A DNA stretch of 37,792 bases from Planococcus soli (lineage in GTDB: Bacteria > Bacillota > Bacilli > Bacillales_A > Planococcaceae): the NCBI RefSeq assembly GCF_016881065.1, contig NZ_WXYN01000005.1:1-37792 (forward strand). Reading direction: 5' to 3'. A program made the position numbers and the translations under genes. The notes beneath the pieces are model-generated. The model saw only the letters and a program-made list of their open reading frames with translations. It ran no database searches and was not told where the DNA came from. Below, piece after piece: positions 1-7,723 of the stretch (positions are counted from its first letter, which is position 1; the number at the start of each line of letters is the position of its first letter).

Positions 1-38
1 TTTTTTATAAACTGTCCACTAAATGGGGCGCGGATCAT
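1..38 (-). CDS. 5' part of a 31-residue micro-ORF that continues across the window ends
   Basis: On the minus strand an ATG at 38 follows AAGGA with a spacing of about six bases and lies 23 bp downstream of the HEPN gene stop. It reads MIRAPFSGQFIK and runs off position 1. If the window is a circle, the frame continues without a stop from 37792 to a TAA at 37735-37737, giving 31 residues ending TGSDTNEESN. A terminator hairpin (37659-37702) follows. The ribosome binding site, the frame and the terminator are seen; circularity and translation are inferred. The product matches no family I recognise. It could be a chance ORF. Confidence 0.4.
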   Translation of the reverse strand, partial: MIRAPFSGQFIK

Positions 39-61
39 ATCTTGTCCTTCTTTTTTATTTA

Positions 62-1531
62 TTAGTTGGATAATATAATTTTTTCGTCAATCATTTTAGC
101 ATTAAGATATTCTGCATTGTTTATCATAATCATTATACATTCTTTGAGGTACGTAACAGCTAGATCAGCAGTTGATACAGGCTCCTGGTTATCACGCTTT
201 ATCACCTTTTTATTTTCCGCCTTTGCATCACCATGGACTATCATGGACCTATAGGAATAAATATGTTTCATATTTTTAAAAATATCAAGTTTACTTTGGT
301 TTAATGAAGACATTTGCAATAAAAATGAAATTCTCATGGATAATTTATGTGTAAGTTCTCCTTTATCATAATCACTTAATAAAGTTTCTAAGCCTATGAC
401 TGCATCAATAATGATGTCTCGTTCATCTTTTCTTAGAAAACAGCTTTCTAGCCTTTTACAGGCCAACTGAATTTTTTTATTCTCTTGGCCTTTCAAGCCT
501 GTATATATTGTAGCTATACTCTTCAATTCTTCAATGGAAACAACAGGAATACTAGGTTCTAACCAGTAATGTTGATTAAATTCATAGGGATATGCTCTAG
601 TTGAAGCTCCATGAAATGCTATCAGGTCTGATTTATAAGCATAAGTCCAATTGATTGGTTTAGACAAGACTTGAGCGTATCCAGTCGGGTGTTCAATTAC
701 TATTCTAAGAGCGTTAAAGAAGTAATTAATTTCTTCTAACGGAAAGGAATTTATATTACTTAAACTGTTTGAGGTTAAGTATTTGTTACCATTCGTCATT
801 TTATAACCCTCAATAACCAAGGCATGAGTCGCTGCACTTAACACAGTGTCAGAAATACTTTCAGAATACGTAGTTACACCGATTCTCGATAAATGATCAT
901 TTTCATCCATCTTTACTAATGAAATGGAATCGCTGAATTGAAAAGAATCAATATCAAAATTTAAAAACAATATAGGTATAAAAAAAGCTACTGGAAGCTC
1001 TTTAGAATAAATACTATTTTCAATCGGCAAATAAACCTCTAGGAAGTCTTCTTCACTTAAAGAAACATCTTCTCCCCAAGTATGCAGAGCTTTAGCAACA
1101 ATTCCTTTGATGTGAGTATTTATATTAACTTCAATTAACTTTATATCGAATTCCCATTCTTCTTCTTTTCCAGGATAGGCATATATTCTTTTGTAATCTT
1201 CATTTTCACATAAATAGCTATGAACTTCTTTGTATCCACTTAATTCTTCCAAAATTATTTTAGGTAATGTTTCCTTACTATAACTTTCAAAATAAGCTTC
1301 ATATTTGACCAATGGACTATTTCCAAAAGTAGTTTTAGAGATGTTAGGTAACCCATTTGGCCAATATTTTATTTCTGGATAATCAAAATAACTTGGTCTA
1401 TAGAATAATTGTTCTTTAGAGACAGCAACTGCTTTTTTTATCCCATCCAAAATCACAGGATATAGTAAATTAAATAATATTGGATTTTTGTTTTTTCCAT
1501 TAAAGTACCTCTCTTTTCCTGTAACTTCCAT
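62..1531 (-). CDS. HEPN-domain protein (ApeA-like HEPN C-terminus), putative RNase / defence protein
   Basis: A 489-residue protein starting at ATG 1531 behind AGGAGT. The first ~330 residues are not recognised. The C-terminal ~130 residues are helical and contain IIIDAVIGLETLLSD, then YSYRSMIVHG, which has the Rx4H signature (R-SMIV-H) of HEPN nucleases, in the style of ApeA-like HEPN domains. HEPN proteins are usually metal-independent RNases used in abortive infection or toxin-antitoxin systems. That role is inferred here from the motif only. It is not paired with an obvious MNT antitoxin. The only close downstream partner is the micro-ORF at 38, which would lie in the same transcript if the molecule is circular. 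Base composition is AT-richer than the tra region, consistent with acquired cargo. Confidence 0.7.
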   Translation of the reverse strand: MEVTGKERYFNGKNKNPILFNLLYPVILDGIKKAVAVSKEQLFYRPSYFDYPEIKYWPNGLPNISKTTFGNSPLVKYEAYFESYSKETLPKIILEELSGYKEVHSYLCENEDYKRIYAYPGKEEEWEFDIKLIEVNINTHIKGIVAKALHTWGEDVSLSEEDFLEVYLPIENSIYSKELPVAFFIPILFLNFDIDSFQFSDSISLVKMDENDHLSRIGVTTYSESISDTVLSAATHALVIEGYKMTNGNKYLTSNSLSNINSFPLEEINYFFNALRIVIEHPTGYAQVLSKPINWTYAYKSDLIAFHGASTRAYPYEFNQHYWLEPSIPVVSIEELKSIATIYTGLKGQENKKIQLACKRLESCFLRKDERDIIIDAVIGLETLLSDYDKGELTHKLSMRISFLLQMSSLNQSKLDIFKNMKHIYSYRSMIVHGDAKAENKKVIKRDNQEPVSTADLAVTYLKECIMIMINNAEYLNAKMIDEKIILSN

Positions 1532-1628
1532 TGTACTCCTTGAAAAATCATAACATTATTTCCCTCTTATATGTGTTTCACTATTCTCTCTCTTTTTTGT
1601 CGATAACCATAATTTTGATAACTAATCC

Positions 1629-1690
1629 GTTCGTAAAAGTACACTTTTACGAACAAAATGGCCGCAGTTATCTAAATAACTGCGGCCATT
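1629..1690. repeat. Two adjacent perfect palindromes upstream of the HEPN gene
   Basis: The first dyad is 1629-1654, with 12-base arms GTTCGTAAAAGT around a 2-base centre. Two bases on comes a second dyad, 1657-1690, with 15-base arms (AATGGCCGCAGTTAT) around a CTAA loop. Neither is followed by a clear T-run on either strand, so simple terminator function is unlikely. They lie about 100 bp upstream of the HEPN start and downstream of the YolD-like gene. Possible roles are a regulator or recombinase binding site, or a cruciform. No recombinase gene is adjacent. Confidence 0.6.
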
Positions 1691-1787
1691 CTTCTACTTT
1701 AGCGATAGAACCCCCTTATTGGACTATTTGGACCAGAGCAAGACTGAACCTCTTTCCAATATATGCACCTGCTCAAAAAAACATTTT

Positions 1788-2150
1788 TCATTCAATTAAC
1801 CAGACGCTCACCAATTCTTCCATTAGTAGCCGGTGTAGGCCAGAAGGATTTTGGTAGATGATGGAACGGCTATGTCGATCTAATTCCTGAATAACCCCGA
1901 TGTGGTAATGAAACTTCTTTTCTTTCCACGATTTCATTTTCACCTGGCACTTCCGTTGCGCAGCCAATACAAGCTCTTCCTGCAATAGTTGCAGGTCCGA
2001 TTCATCCAAGTCTGGCTTTGCATCGTATTTGTCCTCTTCGTACCAAGCACGAATCAGTTCCACATGTTCAGTCAACATCATTCCCTGCCACTTGATCACT
2101 CCCCGGTCTTTGATTTCGCCTTGTACTTTCAGGTGTTTATTTACCTTCAT
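1788..2150 (-). CDS. YolD-like protein
   Basis: A YolD-like family protein of about 120 residues, recognised from KDRGVIKWQGMMLTEHVEL, a charged middle and a C-terminal RSIIYQNPSGLHRLLMEEL segment. I chose ATG 2150 because GGGGGTGG lies five bases upstream; a GTG at 2159 is also in frame but overlaps that site. YolD-like genes usually sit next to a Y-family DNA polymerase gene (UvrX/DinB type) in SOS-controlled operons. No polymerase gene is present here, so this copy is an orphan. A LexA box lies about 25 bp upstream, so DNA damage should derepress it. The molecular role of YolD proteins is not established. Confidence 0.75.
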   Translation of the reverse strand: MKVNKHLKVQGEIKDRGVIKWQGMMLTEHVELIRAWYEEDKYDAKPDLDESDLQLLQEELVLAAQRKCQVKMKSWKEKKFHYHIGVIQELDRHSRSIIYQNPSGLHRLLMEELVSVWLIE

Positions 2151-2172
2151 GTTGACCACCCCCTAAATTTAT

Positions 2173-2188
2173 AAGAACATACGTTCTT
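2173..2188 (-). promoter_or_regulatory. LexA (DinR) box of the yolD-like gene
   Basis: The sequence AAGAACATACGTTCTT contains the exact B. subtilis-type SOS operator core GAAC-N4-GTTC (2175-2186) in a near-perfect dyad. It lies directly upstream of the YolD-like start and overlaps a T/A-rich promoter-like stretch. Repression by host LexA and induction by DNA damage are inferred from the motif. Confidence 0.8.
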
Positions 2189-2230
2189 AATATACCACTG
2201 AATTTAGGCATTCAATCTTTTTCGCCAAAT

Positions 2231-2262
2231 AAAAAGACCCTCATCCAGTTTAGGATGAGGGT
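2231..2262 (-). terminator. Intrinsic terminator, minus strand
   Basis: Ten-base arms ACCCTCATCC (2237-2246) and GGATGAGGGT (2253-2262) with a 6-base loop are followed, on the minus strand, by TTTTT (complement of 2231-2235). It lies downstream of the small gene at 2448-2777 and just upstream of the LexA box, so it separates the two transcription units. Confidence 0.75.
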
Positions 2263-2447
2263 TAGCACAAAGATTGTTCGTCCACTTTTCGATTAAGGCC
2301 AATACTTCCGCTTTGAGTGTTCTATCAAATTAATTGTATTTTCATAAAGCCAGGAAGTTAAAGCCGAAGAAAGGGGTAGCTTAGTGGCTCTGGCTTTTTT
2401 AATAACTTATCTTATGCCCCGCTCCTCTTACTGACGCTTAAAATGCA

Positions 2448-2777
2448 TCAATAACTATATTGACCTCTTTCAGCCGGTGTTTTTCGGATATGCTTCGTCT
2501 TTTGTAAGTAATTGGTTCGGAGCAGCTTGTGCAACAAATCTTTTGGTTTGCTTTGGATGGTATGGGACACAAAGGCGGCGTCAATCAGCGGTAAATGTTG
2601 AGCTTCTCGCTCTTCGTTGAGTTGTGCGGTCACTTTTTGAATACTGCCGGTATAGGCATACAGCTTAATGATTTGTTTCTCCAGCGTGTTTGCGTGATAC
2701 GTTTCGGCAAGCAACACATAGTCCTGTAAATGTTCGATCTCTTCTTTCGCTCGGCTGACGGTCGGTAAATACTTCAT
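2448..2777 (-). CDS. Small conserved-looking hypothetical protein
   Basis: About 109 residues, beginning MKYLPTVSRAKEEIEHLQ. The ATG at 2777 is preferred because GGGGA lies five bases upstream. An in-frame ATG at 2789 has its GGAGA directly abutting the start codon, which is too close. The protein is soluble, helical and charged, with a basic C-terminus (QKTKHIRKTPAERGQ). The middle (IKLYAYTGSIQKVTAQLNEE) reads like a small helical nucleic-acid-binding module, but I cannot assign a family. It lies upstream of the SOS-controlled YolD-like gene and is separated from it by a terminator. Confidence 0.6.
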   Translation of the reverse strand: MKYLPTVSRAKEEIEHLQDYVLLAETYHANTLEKQIIKLYAYTGSIQKVTAQLNEEREAQHLPLIDAAFVSHTIQSKPKDLLHKLLRTNYLQKTKHIRKTPAERGQYSY

Positions 2778-3002
2778 GTCGTTCCCCATTCTCCAAAAAT
2801 TGGTTTTTAATCAGTATAGCGGAAGCCGCTCGAAAGCAATAGCTAAAGTTCTGAATCTTCTTTTAAAAGGAAAGGGAAAATAGAAAGTGAGAAAGAAGTC
2901 ACCCTCTCCTTCTAGTTTCTTTCCATTAATTTTTATATTATCATTTTGATTGGTCATTTTTCTGCTGGTGGCTCTGACAATTCCCTTCTTGTTTTTTTGT
3001 TC

Positions 3003-4433
3003 TCACCTTTCGATTTCAACTGTATTTGTTTTGGGATTCTGCTTTTTCTTTTCTGCTGCCGGAGCCTTTTCTTGATGGATTTCCGTCCTCAACCGAGCGG
3101 CGAACGATTGGATGTAGTCCTCGTCGTGTTTTAGCAGGACATCATGATACCCGTTTTCCAATGTTGTGTATGTCTCCTTGTCCACCAGCTGCTCTTTATC
3201 CAGTTGATGGAGCGGGTGAATGTATTCCCCTTTTTCGTATTGGGAACTGATGACGAGCGTAAGACCGCTGTCTTTTGGAATGGCTACGGTATAGGCTGTC
3301 TGCTCTTGCTTGTATTGATCGAAGTCTAAGTTATTCAATTCCCCGAATGGCTTAAACTCGCTGCTGATGCCATGGATAAACATAGCGGGCTCTTTGTTGT
3401 CCAATTCCTGTCCGGAATGAGACGCGTGGGCCTTCAGTGCCTGATCCGTGAGATTGTAAGAAATATCATCCGCTTTGCTTTGCTGCAGCTCCTTCTCTTT
3501 TACTTGGTCAAAGTGCGAGTCGATTTCGTCGATAAACTCGCTGGCCGTGTTCTGGACTTCCTTCAGCATCCGCTCCTTGTCCTTCAATTCACTACCCTGC
3601 GTCCAGTTGGCCAAGTACGAAAGCGTGAATTCTTCCGTATCGATGCCGTACCGGTTGGCCACCACATAGGAAACCATTTCGGCCTGGAACTCCTTTTCGT
3701 TCGTCGACAATTCCTTGGCTCTCTCCGGCGTGTGCATCTTCGCATGCGCCAGTTCATGGATCAGCACCGACACATTTTCGAATTCCGTATTCCGCGGGTT
3801 CAAGGCGATGATCTTTTCAGTGGGAGCGGCAGCCCCTTTGGCTGTCCCGAGTTCGAATGGCGATTCGTCCACAATGGTGAAATCTAGTTTATGGGCGATT
3901 TTATTCAATGCGACCGTCATTTCTTTGCTGCTTTCAAGACTGCCGTCCCGATGGTACTTGCCGAAAAGTTCAGAGACCGACAGATTCAATTCACGGGCAT
4001 TGGTCTGCGTGTATTCGAAGACGTGACCGATTTTGAAGAAGGTTTTTTGGGACGTGTCCAGCTGCTTCCTCTCAATCAATTCTTTTTCCTGCTTAGTTGC
4101 AGACGATACGGGAACATCGATGCCGTTCTTCTTGAAAAATTGGACCGGCGTCGGGACGAGTATCTTAATTCCTTTCTCGCCTTTTCGAACAGCCGCTCCC
4201 TTGCTTTTCCAAAAATTAAAGGAGCCCACAGCTTGGGCTCCCATGAATTGCTTATCGATTAAGGTCATATTGCGCTGCGAGTAATTGTGGAAGTTGGCCA
4301 TGAATGCCAAGTGTTCCCTCATCGCTTTTTCAGAAACAAAATAGGAGTCGATTTGCTGATCCATACCGGATGTCAGCTCTTCAATCTCTTTCATCTTTTC
4401 TTCCGGAGTTTTTGTTTTGCCTTTGAATGCCAT
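3003..4433 (-). CDS. ArdC/LtrC-like antirestriction protein with zincin metallopeptidase domain
   Basis: A 476-residue protein. The N-terminal ~130 residues match the ArdC-type ssDNA-binding domain, including NYSQRNMTLIDKQF and a WKSKGAAVRKGEKGIKILVP segment. Next comes a zincin-like metallopeptidase domain with HELAH at residues 226-230 and a further glutamate in FQAEMVSYV near residue 252. The C-terminal ~150 residues resemble domains found in large polyvalent mobile-element proteins. In known systems ArdC protects incoming single-stranded plasmid DNA from restriction and can be co-transferred. That activity is inferred here. The start follows AAAGGTGAT, and the preceding Toprim gene ends 8 bp upstream, so the two are co-transcribed at the distal end of the relaxase operon. 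Confidence 0.8.
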   Translation of the reverse strand: MAFKGKTKTPEEKMKEIEELTSGMDQQIDSYFVSEKAMREHLAFMANFHNYSQRNMTLIDKQFMGAQAVGSFNFWKSKGAAVRKGEKGIKILVPTPVQFFKKNGIDVPVSSATKQEKELIERKQLDTSQKTFFKIGHVFEYTQTNARELNLSVSELFGKYHRDGSLESSKEMTVALNKIAHKLDFTIVDESPFELGTAKGAAAPTEKIIALNPRNTEFENVSVLIHELAHAKMHTPERAKELSTNEKEFQAEMVSYVVANRYGIDTEEFTLSYLANWTQGSELKDKERMLKEVQNTASEFIDEIDSHFDQVKEKELQQSKADDISYNLTDQALKAHASHSGQELDNKEPAMFIHGISSEFKPFGELNNLDFDQYKQEQTAYTVAIPKDSGLTLVISSQYEKGEYIHPLHQLDKEQLVDKETYTTLENGYHDVLLKHDEDYIQSFAARLRTEIHQEKAPAAEKKKQNPKTNTVEIER

Positions 4434-4441
4434 TCAGACCA

Positions 4442-5377
4442 TCACCTTTCTATTTCGACTGCCTTCTCTTTCGTGAATCTTTTCGCTTCGACTAAATCCA
4501 TGTTCCAGTCCTTATTCTTCGGCTTGTCAACTTCGAAATTAGTTAGATAATTAGACCAGCGCTCCACGAACTGCTGACCGGCTGCATCGTTGTCGACCGC
4601 AAAGATGACCTGTTCCACGACCGCTCCGCGTTCCTTGCAGTCCTTGATCAAGTCTCTGACACCTGCTGTCGCGGTTTGGTCTTTCAGCCCGGACATTGAC
4701 AGCAAACGGATATGTTCAGGCCGTTTCAACTCGAAATAACTGAGCGCGTCGATCGGGCTTTCAAATATCGCAATTTTGTTGGGTGAGCCGATGTCCACTC
4801 GGAATCCGCCGTCCTGTTTGCTGTTGGCCATGATTTGCTTGAAGGTCTTGCGCTTGTTATCCATCTTCAGCGTTCCCTGTTTGTCGCCCCCTACAATTTT
4901 CCCTTCGGAGTCTCGCCATTTAAAAATGCCATTCTTTAATTTATCCTCAGCCAATAAATCTTTGCGTATCAGAGCGGAGACAATTTTCGGATCCAGTTTC
5001 CGCTCATTGATTAAATACGTTGAAATATTCTCCTGCTTTTCAACTTCGTGATAGAGCGGGTATTCAAATTCTTTTGTTGTGTGCCGCTCGGATTCTCTAG
5101 AAAAAGTCTTGGAAGAATCTTGCGCATTCACATCCCGAACTGCATCCTGGAATGTCATGTCGTTATACTCACGGGCAAAGCTGATGGCACCATAGCCGCC
5201 CTTGCTTCGACTGTTCCAGTACCAATGCCCGCTGTCTTTAATGACAAGGGAATCGTGTTCGGGATGCCGGTAGTAATGTCCCTGCCGCTCCAAGCTCTCG
5301 CCTTTTGCGTGCAAATAATCCAGTACATGAACGTCATTGGCTTTTCGAACTTCTTCTTTGTCCACTCGATCACCCAC
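4442..5377 (-). CDS. DUF3991/Toprim domain protein, primase-like
   Basis: About 311 residues. The N-terminal ~100 residues (VLDYLHAKGESLERQGHYYR, then WYWNSRSKGGYGAISF) match DUF3991, a zinc-ribbon-less relative of the CHC2 primase finger. A Toprim domain follows, with the glutamate motif IAIFESPIDALSYFE and the acidic motif VIFAVDNDAAGQQF. Such proteins occur beside relaxases on Gram-positive plasmids and may prime the transferred strand or act as a nuclease. No finger cysteines are visible. The best start is a GTG at 5377, eight bases after AGGAG; an in-frame GTG at 5386 touches the ribosome binding site. The protein has no helicase domain, so it is not a DnaG homologue of full length. Confidence 0.75.
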   Translation of the reverse strand: MGDRVDKEEVRKANDVHVLDYLHAKGESLERQGHYYRHPEHDSLVIKDSGHWYWNSRSKGGYGAISFAREYNDMTFQDAVRDVNAQDSSKTFSRESERHTTKEFEYPLYHEVEKQENISTYLINERKLDPKIVSALIRKDLLAEDKLKNGIFKWRDSEGKIVGGDKQGTLKMDNKRKTFKQIMANSKQDGGFRVDIGSPNKIAIFESPIDALSYFELKRPEHIRLLSMSGLKDQTATAGVRDLIKDCKERGAVVEQVIFAVDNDAAGQQFVERWSNYLTNFEVDKPKNKDWNMDLVEAKRFTKEKAVEIER

Positions 5378-5410
5378 CCCAATCACTCCTTTTGATTACT
5401 AGAAAAAAGA

Positions 5411-5695
5411 TTACTCTTCTTCATCGAATTCTTCAGCCGCTCCAATCAGTTCCGTTAAATCCATTTCCGGAAACTCTTCAAGTACTGCTGACTCATCCAT
5501 GTTCAAAATAAGTTCGTTTGTGTCCGAATCAATTGGCACCAGGAAGACATTCTCCGTCACCATTTGGAGTAGCACTTCGCGGTCCGTCTCCTTCAATTCT
5601 ATTTCAATGTCTTCTCCATTCACCGAAACCAATACATCTTCTTCCCCGACTTCCTTAATCAAACCCAGTGTGTAATTGTGACTGAATACTGCCAT
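5411..5695 (-). CDS. Small acidic hypothetical protein of the mobilisation operon
   Basis: A 94-residue acidic protein beginning MAVFSHNYTLGLIKEVGEED. ATG 5695 is chosen because AAGGAG lies about nine bases upstream; a longer in-frame reading to 5761 would overlap the upstream gene. The sequence alternates short beta-like stretches (VLVSVNGEDIEIEL, VFLVPID) with acidic turns and ends in a glutamate-rich tail. I do not recognise the family. It lies between the Toprim gene and another small gene in the relaxase operon, so a minor role in DNA processing or its control is plausible but unproven. Confidence 0.65.
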   Translation of the reverse strand: MAVFSHNYTLGLIKEVGEEDVLVSVNGEDIEIELKETDREVLLQMVTENVFLVPIDSDTNELILNMDESAVLEEFPEMDLTELIGAAEEFDEEE

Positions 5696-5714
5696 CCTTA
5701 TCCGCTCCTTCTTT

Positions 5715-6170
5715 CTATTGATTGTCTTTCCGCTGCTTCTGTTCGGTGATTCGCGACTCAATCAACTCATCCACCTGTTTCAAGAACGGAGGCGCGTTCA
5801 TGTCCGTCGTCATGATGTGATCGATGTTCTGTAGCTGCAGAAGTCCTTGGACCAGCTCAATGAGTTTCTGTGTGTTGCGGTCGGTATTGTTGGTGCCTAA
5901 ACGAATCTTGTTTACTTCTTTTGCCACGCCCGCCTCAATCAATTCACTGACAGAATCCGTCACGTTTTGCGAAACGATCTGTGCCAGGATATTCGTATTG
6001 ACCTTTTCAGAGGTCAGCTGCTTGTGCTCTCGGATAACCAATTCTAAAGCCCGGGAACTGCTATCTCGCGGCAGTTCGTTTTTGATGGCGTAATCCTTTA
6101 AGTACTGATGTACATCTTCATCAATGCGGTAACGATGTTGTCTTTTTGAGTGTTCATATTGTTCGTCCAT
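5715..6170 (-). CDS. Hypothetical protein with RHH-like N-terminus, relaxase operon
   Basis: A 151-residue protein with the ribosome binding site AGAAGGAAGG upstream of ATG 6170, 15 bp after the relaxase stop. Residues ~12-50 (HRYRIDEDVHQYLKDYAIKN followed by a helix ending ALELVIREH) look like a ribbon-helix-helix DNA-binding unit. Residues ~60-130 form amphipathic helices (QIVSQNVTDSVSELIEAG, NTQKLIELVQGLLQLQ) likely to oligomerise. It may be a second relaxosome accessory protein. That is inference from position and fold pattern; I cannot name a family. Confidence 0.65.
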   Translation of the reverse strand: MDEQYEHSKRQHRYRIDEDVHQYLKDYAIKNELPRDSSSRALELVIREHKQLTSEKVNTNILAQIVSQNVTDSVSELIEAGVAKEVNKIRLGTNNTDRNTQKLIELVQGLLQLQNIDHIMTTDMNAPPFLKQVDELIESRITEQKQRKDNQ

Positions 6171-6185
6171 GCCTTCGCCTTCCTT

Positions 6186-7331
6186 CTATCTTTCATATTC
6201 CTTCTCCTGCTGCAATTCTTCGTAAGCCTTTTGGTTTTTGCTTGTTTCCAAATCATCTTTGGCAAAACGATTGACCAAATAGACGGCCTTGTTGAGATCG
6301 CGCTGAACAATCAACTTGCTCGGCTTCTTGCCGTTTTTTCTCGAAAACTCTTTTTGTTTCCAATCGTATTCGCTCACTTCTTTGAGAATGGTATTGCCCA
6401 TGCGTGTATACAAATCCGTCATCTTGGTTTCACGGTACCGCTCTGAATTGGCCGAGTTACCATACATCCGTTTATGAACGTCCACTTCTTTGTCCAGCTG
6501 CTTCTGGAAGTCTTTGAATTCTTCTTTGAAATTCTTTTCGATGTATAGCGTAGTGAGCTTGTCTATTTCCGGCCGGACTTCTTGAATGGCGTTCATGTTA
6601 TAGCGCCACATCCGTTTGTCATCCGGCAACTGCTTGTGAATCTTTTTAAACTGCCGGAGGAACTCGCGGTTCATGACTTGATTCTTCAGACTGAGGAACG
6701 GATCGTCACGCTTGGAAGAAATGACTCGCTCTCGAATAAATTCATTGAGCTTTTCATTATGCCTAGAGCGGTCTGTTATCTTGTTGGCCACTTTTGATTT
6801 CATCGAATCAATAGAAGCTTGTTTTCGTTTGCCTCGCTCTTTAAAATCTTTCGTCTGCACGATGGCAACGTGGACGTGAATGTTTTCCGTGTTGTAATGG
6901 ATGGCGCCTGTCCAGATGGCCGAATCTATCATGCCTTCCTTCTTCAACATGTCCTGGACTGCGGAGCGGGTTGCGTCTTGTATTTGTTTATTGTCGATGT
7001 TCTTGCCTTCCAATACGCCGCTCTCTTTCAGCCAATCGTTATCAAACGAGATGACGTCCTGCCACAAGACACTGCCGCTCTCCTGTGCTTCCTGAAACTT
7101 TTCTTTGAAGTACAGCTTCTCTTTGTCGGAAAGGCCGTCGTGATTCAACGTGAACAGCCCGGTGGACTTCTCTTCATTGCTCATGTAGTCCTGGTACTTT
7201 TCAAACTCATTTGCTTTGTCGTGAGTCTCGGCACGATCCATGTAGTTTAAATAATCATTGAAAGAAGTTTTTCCACCACTTCCGGAAATAAACTTCGACT
7301 TGACCACAATTGCAGGACTACTCGTCATCAA
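6186..7331 (-). CDS. MobP2/MobL-family conjugative relaxase
   Basis: A relaxase of about 381 residues. The histidine triad is visible as AIHYNTENIHVHVAIVQ (His at ~145, 152 and 154). Candidate nicking tyrosines lie in FNDYLNYMD near residues 28-30. This arrangement fits the MobP2/MobL group of Gram-positive relaxases, which cut one strand at oriT and stay covalently attached to it. The rest of the protein is a charged helical region. Two starts are possible: TTG at 7331, seven bases after AAGGAG, or ATG at 7328. The gene overlaps the 3' end of the upstream RHH gene by 14 bp, suggesting coupled translation. A candidate oriT lies just upstream of that gene. Confidence 0.85.
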   Translation of the reverse strand: MMTSSPAIVVKSKFISGSGGKTSFNDYLNYMDRAETHDKANEFEKYQDYMSNEEKSTGLFTLNHDGLSDKEKLYFKEKFQEAQESGSVLWQDVISFDNDWLKESGVLEGKNIDNKQIQDATRSAVQDMLKKEGMIDSAIWTGAIHYNTENIHVHVAIVQTKDFKERGKRKQASIDSMKSKVANKITDRSRHNEKLNEFIRERVISSKRDDPFLSLKNQVMNREFLRQFKKIHKQLPDDKRMWRYNMNAIQEVRPEIDKLTTLYIEKNFKEEFKDFQKQLDKEVDVHKRMYGNSANSERYRETKMTDLYTRMGNTILKEVSEYDWKQKEFSRKNGKKPSKLIVQRDLNKAVYLVNRFAKDDLETSKNQKAYEELQQEKEYER

Positions 7332-7572
7332 CCATCAGCTCCTTCAACAAATCCACCAATTCATTCACACTGTCCGAGGTCTTTTCCATAAACAACGTAT
7401 TGACTTGCAATTGTTTTTCGATACTGTGGTCAGCTTGCGAAACGAGTTCAAGCAGCGTTGCCTTTTCAATCAATTCTTTCAGATAGGATTGCCGTGAGAG
7501 ATTCTTTTTCTTCGCCCACTCATCGATTTTTTTCATTGCGTGCGGATCAACACCGCGAATTAAAACGTCCAT
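7318..7572 (-). CDS. RHH relaxosome accessory protein (MobC-like)
   Basis: An 84-residue protein. Residues 1-45 (MDVLIRGVDPHAMKKIDEWA, then KNLSRQSYLKELI) have the ribbon-helix-helix pattern. The C-terminal half is a helix rich in leucine (VNELVDLLKELMVDDE). Small RHH proteins encoded directly upstream of relaxases bind oriT and recruit or position the relaxase; here that role follows from position and motif. It starts behind GGAGGGAAC and overlaps the relaxase. It is the first gene after the candidate oriT and the inverted-repeat cluster. Confidence 0.75.
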   Translation of the reverse strand: MDVLIRGVDPHAMKKIDEWAKKKNLSRQSYLKELIEKATLLELVSQADHSIEKQLQVNTLFMEKTSDSVNELVDLLKELMVDDE

Positions 7573-7610
7573 GAAGTTCCCTCCTGTGGTGTGTTGTCCG
7601 TGACCCTTGC

Positions 7611-7696
7611 TAAACCCAGACCTAGAAAAAGAGAGGAAAGAGCATAAGGGAAATCTGCTATCACTTTCCGTGATAGACCAGGCGGAGCCTGGGTTT
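7611..7696. other. Candidate origin of transfer (oriT)
   Basis: The 216 bp between the RHH/relaxase genes and the rest of the tra operon have no ORF and hold nested inverted repeats. The outer arms are AAACCCAG (7612-7619) and CTGGGTTT (7689-7696). An inner hairpin has CTATCAC (7658-7664) and GTGATAG (7670-7676) with a 5-base loop. Position next to the relaxase genes and dyad content are typical of oriT. I cannot identify the nick site, and no standard nick consensus is obvious. Confidence 0.5.
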
Positions 7697-7723
7697 GAGA
7701 TGATATCACTAAAAACATCTTAA

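Noticed and set aside
12-1735. Possible IS3-like ends (ACTGTCCACTAAATGGGG at 11-28 and CCCCCTTATTGGACTATT near 1711-1728) around the HEPN gene
   Set aside because: Only loosely similar as inverted repeats, with no transposase or target duplication.
1531-1857. Plus-strand open frame of 108 codons upstream of the HEPN gene
   Set aside because: No ribosome binding site, it covers the palindromes and it overlaps the YolD-like gene antisense.
2212-2330. Short minus-strand frame reading RTLKAEVLALIEKWTNNL in the spacer
   Set aside because: It has no start and contains the terminator; at most the relic of a gene.
2345-2402. Plus-strand hairpin AAAGCCAG...CTGGCTTTTTT
   Set aside because: It looks like a terminator, but no plus-strand gene lies upstream and the loop is long; no call made.
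3372-4284. Several plus-strand open frames opposite the ArdC-like gene
   Set aside because: They are antisense shadows of a clear coding gene and have no ribosome binding sites.
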